Positions 61,467 to 64,000 of a stretch of 64,000 nucleotides of DNA are shown here, piece after piece. The position numbers and the translations under genes were made by a program. Location: contig OZ241901.1 in the NCBI GenBank assembly GCA_965202895.1, positions 3,968,001 to 4,032,000 on the forward strand, in the 5' to 3' direction. Source of the DNA: JAJDXW01 sp965202895 (GTDB lineage: Bacteria > Pseudomonadota > Gammaproteobacteria > HK1). The first letter of the stretch is position 1. Every line of letters begins with the position of its first letter. The notes under the pieces were generated by a model. That model worked only from the letters and a program-made list of their open reading frames with translations. It did no database searches and was not told the DNA's origin.

Positions 61467-61482
61467 CATAATATGTATTATG
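61467..61482. promoter_or_regulatory. Perfect palindrome in an AT-rich island, candidate operator
   Basis: CATAAT-ATGT-ATTATG is an exact inverted repeat with a 4-base centre, in the most A+T-rich stretch of the window (61459-61482). It is 121 bases before the hydroxylase small-subunit ATG. The size and symmetry suit a dimeric regulator such as IclR or GntR, families often used for aromatic catabolism; no regulator gene is visible here. Confidence 0.5.
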
Positions 61483-61522
61483 CGAAGTATCGGATGGGTT
61501 CCGGGGAAGCCCTCCGGCGCTC

Positions 61523-61550
61523 TTGGCTGCCACGGGCCACCGGGTACACT
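61523..61550 (+). promoter_or_regulatory. Possible promoter of the hydroxylase small-subunit gene
   Basis: TTGGCT at 61523-61528 and TACACT at 61545-61550 have a 16-base spacer. Each box has four of six consensus bases. It lies between the palindrome and the gene. Confidence 0.4.
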
Positions 61551-61603
61551 CTCTGCCCCCGACCGACTGCAGGAGGCGCGCCACGCGGCGCACGACCGCG
61601 GCC

Positions 61604-62098
61604 ATGACCGAGATCACCGACCCTCGGGTGAACGCCCTGGTGCGCCGGCTGGAGCAGCGCTACGCCGACGCGGTCGACTCCCGGCGCATGGATGCGTGGC
61701 TGGACTGCTTCACCGAGGACGGGTCGTACTACGTCCTCGGCGCCGACAACGAGGCGGACGGCCTGCCTCTGTGCCTGATGATGGACGACTGCCGGGAGCG
61801 CCTCGAAGACCGTGCGACCTTCGTCGACCAGGTCTGGCCGGGCTCGTTCGAGGACTACCAGACCCGGCACTTCCTCCAGCCGTTGCGGCTGGAGGCCGAT
61901 GGGAGCGCCCCGGGGCTGCTCCGCTCGCTCGCGAACTTCACCGTGTTCGCGACCGATGCGCGGGGCCGCACCAGCCTCTTCATCGCGGGACGGTATCGGG
62001 ACCGGATCCGGGTGGACGGCGACGACTGCCGCTACGTCGAACGGCGGGTGGTGATGGACACGTTCACGACGCCCGGCGTCGTCGTGTATCCGCTCTGA
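61604..62098 (+). CDS. Aromatic ring-hydroxylating dioxygenase, small (beta) subunit
   Basis: The 164 residues adopt the NTF2-like fold of ring-hydroxylase beta subunits: residues 8-45 (VNALVRRLEQRYADAVDSRR, AWLDCFTEDGSYYVL) and the end VERRVVMDTFTTPGVVVYPL, which is the typical C-terminus. Beta subunits are structural and help fix substrate range. The size is close to NagH (161 aa) of salicylate 5-hydroxylase. The ATG 61604 is selected over an earlier TTG. The large-subunit gene faces it head-on from the other strand, nine bases away. Confidence 0.85.
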   Translation: MTEITDPRVNALVRRLEQRYADAVDSRRMDAWLDCFTEDGSYYVLGADNEADGLPLCLMMDDCRERLEDRATFVDQVWPGSFEDYQTRHFLQPLRLEADGSAPGLLRSLANFTVFATDARGRTSLFIAGRYRDRIRVDGDDCRYVERRVVMDTFTTPGVVVYPL

Positions 62099-62107
62099 TT
62101 TTCCTGA

Positions 62108-63364
62108 TTACGTACGAAGCCGGCCCGAAGCCGCCGGCTCCCGCTCGAATCCCATCGTCCGCCGATAGACTTCCCACCACACGGTGTTGGTGGTCTCGTC
62201 GTTCTGCGAGACCGCGTACGGATCGTAGCCGGGGTCGTCGCTCCAGCCGCGCACGTAGCGGGTGGTGCCGGGGCGTGAATGGAGCCCTCGCTGGATCCGT
62301 GCGAACACCGCCCCGTCCTCGAGGCTGATGAACCCGCTCGGCCCGATCAGGTTGGAGGATTGGCGGAGGCGATGGCGGGCCATGTCCGGATCGTCGTCCA
62401 CGTGGGCGAAGTATGCGTAGTGGACCTCCGTCCGGGCGGGGTCGACGGGGTTGGCGAGCCGGACGTTGATGACGTCGAGGTGGTTCATGACCGCTCCGAG
62501 CGGCCAGGGGGTCACCAGCAGGGAGCCCGCCGCCTGGTCCGGGAACTTGTTGCGGGGGTCGTTCCCGCCGCGGTACGCCACGAGCTCCGGGTCGCGGAGG
62601 AGCCGCGTATCGGGCCGTGCGCCGGACCGGGTCCGGGTGATCCGGTGGCCGTTCGGGTCGCGGCGCTGGCTTCCCTCCCCTCCCCGCCACTCGAGGATCC
62701 GGAAGGCCCGGTGCAGCAGGGGCGCGTGATAGCCCTCGTCGTCGATGTAGACCTTCCAGTTGGCCGCGAACTCCACCTTCTGGTAGCCGAGCAGGCGAAG
62801 GCGCCCGTCTCCCCCGAGGGCGGCCCGCAGCGCGTCGCGGATGGAGCCGAGCCATTCCTCGAGGTCCGGCGGCCGCTCGTGGAGGCTCGCGAAAACGAGC
62901 CCCGCGAAGGCCGCGGCGTGCGCCCGCGCGAGGCCGTGGCGGGCGCGGTCGAAGGAGACCGGGAAATCCCGCTCGCCGGGGCTCCTCTCGAGCCGTCCGT
63001 CGAGCCCGTAGAGCCACCGGTGATACGGACATTCGAAGCCGTCGGCGCGTCCCCGGAACCGCGTCTCGACCATGGTTCCGCGATGGGCGCAGGCGTTGTG
63101 GAAGGCGCGGATCTCGCCGTCCGCGCCGTGGACGAGGATGAGGGGGGTGCGGCCCAGGGTGGTGGTCTTGAACCGGCCGGGGGAATCGAGCTCCGCGACG
63201 TGGCCCACCACGTGCCACAACGGGCCTTCGAAGATGCGTTCGATCTCGCGTTCGAAGACGGAGGCGTCCTCGACGGCCCACTTGGGAGCTTCGTTGAAGC
63301 TGGCCGGCCAGCGCCTCGCGGGCGCCGCGGCGGCCCCCGGATCGGCCGGGCTCCCTCCGTTCAC
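62108..63364 (-). CDS. Aromatic ring-hydroxylating dioxygenase, large (alpha) Rieske subunit
   Basis: The 418-residue protein has a Rieske [2Fe-2S] site, Cys92-x-His94 and Cys112-x2-His115 (CAHRG ... CPYHRW), and a mononuclear iron site: Asp208/209, His213 and His218 in YIDDEGYHAPLLHR, with a later acidic ligand in ISLEDGAVF. The size and the YHAPLLHRAF segment resemble NagG of salicylate 5-hydroxylase (423 aa), which converts salicylate to gentisate. The start GTG overlaps the end of the upstream gentisate dioxygenase gene (GTGA), so the two are translated together. No ferredoxin or reductase gene is in the window. Substrate is inferred, not proven. Confidence 0.85.
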   Translation of the reverse strand: MNGGSPADPGAAAAPARRWPASFNEAPKWAVEDASVFEREIERIFEGPLWHVVGHVAELDSPGRFKTTTLGRTPLILVHGADGEIRAFHNACAHRGTMVETRFRGRADGFECPYHRWLYGLDGRLERSPGERDFPVSFDRARHGLARAHAAAFAGLVFASLHERPPDLEEWLGSIRDALRAALGGDGRLRLLGYQKVEFAANWKVYIDDEGYHAPLLHRAFRILEWRGGEGSQRRDPNGHRITRTRSGARPDTRLLRDPELVAYRGGNDPRNKFPDQAAGSLLVTPWPLGAVMNHLDVINVRLANPVDPARTEVHYAYFAHVDDDPDMARHRLRQSSNLIGPSGFISLEDGAVFARIQRGLHSRPGTTRYVRGWSDDPGYDPYAVSQNDETTNTVWWEVYRRTMGFEREPAASGRLRT

Positions 63365-64000
63365 GTCCGGACCCCTCCTCCGAAGGGCTCCCGCTCCTCG
63401 CGCCACAGTCCGAGCGATTCCTGGACGGCGCGGTCGGAGAAGCTGAAGAGGACCGCCTCCTCGCCGGCCTCGTGCCGCCGCGGGCGCCAGCTCGGGACGA
63501 CGAAGGTGTCCCGCGGTCCCCACGTGAACGTCTCCTCCCCCACCTCCGTGCATCCCTCCCCTTCCGCCACACAGAACACCGTGGCGTCGGTGGAACGATG
63601 GGCGGCGCCCCGGAAGCCCCGGGGAAGAAGCTGGATGAACGCCGCGATCGTGGGCAGCGCGTACCCGCCGTCGAGGGGGTTGGCGTACTTCATCCGGATA
63701 CCGTGGCAGGCGTCGGTGGCCGCGTCGCCTTCGCGGAGGCGGCCGAGCGCCTCGCGGACCCCGGCGTAGGGGAAGCTGAACACCGGCGAAGCCGGGCCGG
63801 AGGGGGTCTCGACCGGCAGCAGCCCGCTGCCGTAGCGGGCGGCGGCTTCGCCGGGAGGGCGCGCGGCGGCTTCGGCCTCGTCCGGGCGGCGCTCCGCGAA
63901 CGAGGCGTCGAGCAGGGTCACGATGGGGATGTCCAGCCCGTCGAGCCACACGACCGGCCGGTCCGACTCGTTGCCGTGAGCGTGCCACGCGCCCGAGGGG
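63361..64000 (-). CDS. Gentisate 1,2-dioxygenase-like cupin protein (5' part beyond window)
   Basis: The frame is open at the right edge and codes for the last 213 residues of a bicupin enzyme. WHAHGNES at the edge has the HxH iron ligands of the first cupin, followed by VVWLDGLDIPIV, a hallmark of gentisate dioxygenase, and a second cupin region with HRSTDATVFCVAEGEG and FVVPSW. Gentisate dioxygenase opens the ring to maleylpyruvate. It is translated just before the hydroxylase large subunit, which would make gentisate from salicylate. Confidence 0.8.
   Translation of the reverse strand, partial: PSGAWHAHGNESDRPVVWLDGLDIPIVTLLDASFAERRPDEAEAAARPPGEAAARYGSGLLPVETPSGPASPVFSFPYAGVREALGRLREGDAATDACHGIRMKYANPLDGGYALPTIAAFIQLLPRGFRGAAHRSTDATVFCVAEGEGCTEVGEETFTWGPRDTFVVPSWRPRRHEAGEEAVLFSFSDRAVQESLGLWREEREPFGGGVRT

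Overview
The window is about 69% G+C, densely coded, and carries a chromosomal core typical of a free-living gammaproteobacterium. Three conserved blocks support this: rimP-nusA-infB-rbfA-truB-(IS)-rpsO-pnp; ispB<>rplU-rpmA-obgE; and uvrY-uvrC-pgsA followed by tRNA-Gly, tRNA-Cys and tRNA-Leu in the same order as E. coli glyW-cysT-leuZ. LpxK, KdsB, LolA, LolC/E and LolD show a Gram-negative outer membrane made with KDO-lipid A. An aerobic succinate dehydrogenase with SdhE and YgfZ shows respiration. The species cannot be named from the sequence; a high-GC Chromatiales-like or related uncultured lineage is my inference. GTG and TTG starts and overlapping stop/start codons are frequent.

Layout. 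1-3772: 3' half of an Mrp/Mnh cation/proton antiporter operon. 3844-6158 (minus): nucleotide-sugar dehydrogenase and 4-epimerase supplying uronic-acid sugars. 6208-8877: clpB behind a good heat-shock promoter. 8891-12935: tRNA-Pro, ispB, rplU-rpmA-obgE-proB. 12942-16805: rpsT, a 450-bp non-coding gap with a diverged duplication, murJ, ribF, lspA (no ileS between the last two). 16887-18910: tRNA-Thr, a tiny membrane protein and a TcuA-like flavoprotein. 19117-29627: the transcription/translation block from rimP to pnp, split by one insertion sequence. 29596-35177 (minus): yheT, ygfZ, sdhE, sdhB, sdhA, sdhD, sdhC. 35351-38804: ygfX-like gene, an unknown gene, tsaB, lolC/E, lolD. 38806-39089: a short segment bounded by a perfect 15-bp inverted repeat. 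39099-44687: DUF2062 protein, comEC, lpxK, kdsB, a lambda-type phosphatase. 44886-46872 (minus): infA, aat, trxB. 47049-52677: ftsK, lolA, rarA, serS. 52702-53612 (minus): a two-helix protein and a YccA/BI-1 protein. 53758-59142: tRNA-Ser, an aminotransferase, uvrY, uvrC, pgsA and three tRNA genes. 59178-64000: an accessory catabolic region with a VOC protein, an MFS carrier, the two subunits of a Rieske ring hydroxylase and the end of a gentisate 1,2-dioxygenase.

How the genes fit together. Most of the window is envelope biogenesis (lipid A, lipoprotein sorting, peptidoglycan precursor flipping, phospholipid synthesis) and gene expression. The last 5 kb looks different. The subunit sizes (418 and 164 aa) and the neighbouring gentisate dioxygenase fit a salicylate-to-gentisate ring-cleavage route, with the MFS protein as a possible uptake carrier. 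I found no CRISPR array, prophage, toxin locus of proven type or clearly new defence system. The unexplained elements are the duplicated block between rpsT and murJ, the inverted-repeat-bounded segment after lolD, the aat frame without a usable start near its conserved N-terminus, and the palindrome with a strong antisense ribosome-binding site upstream of the hydroxylase small subunit.
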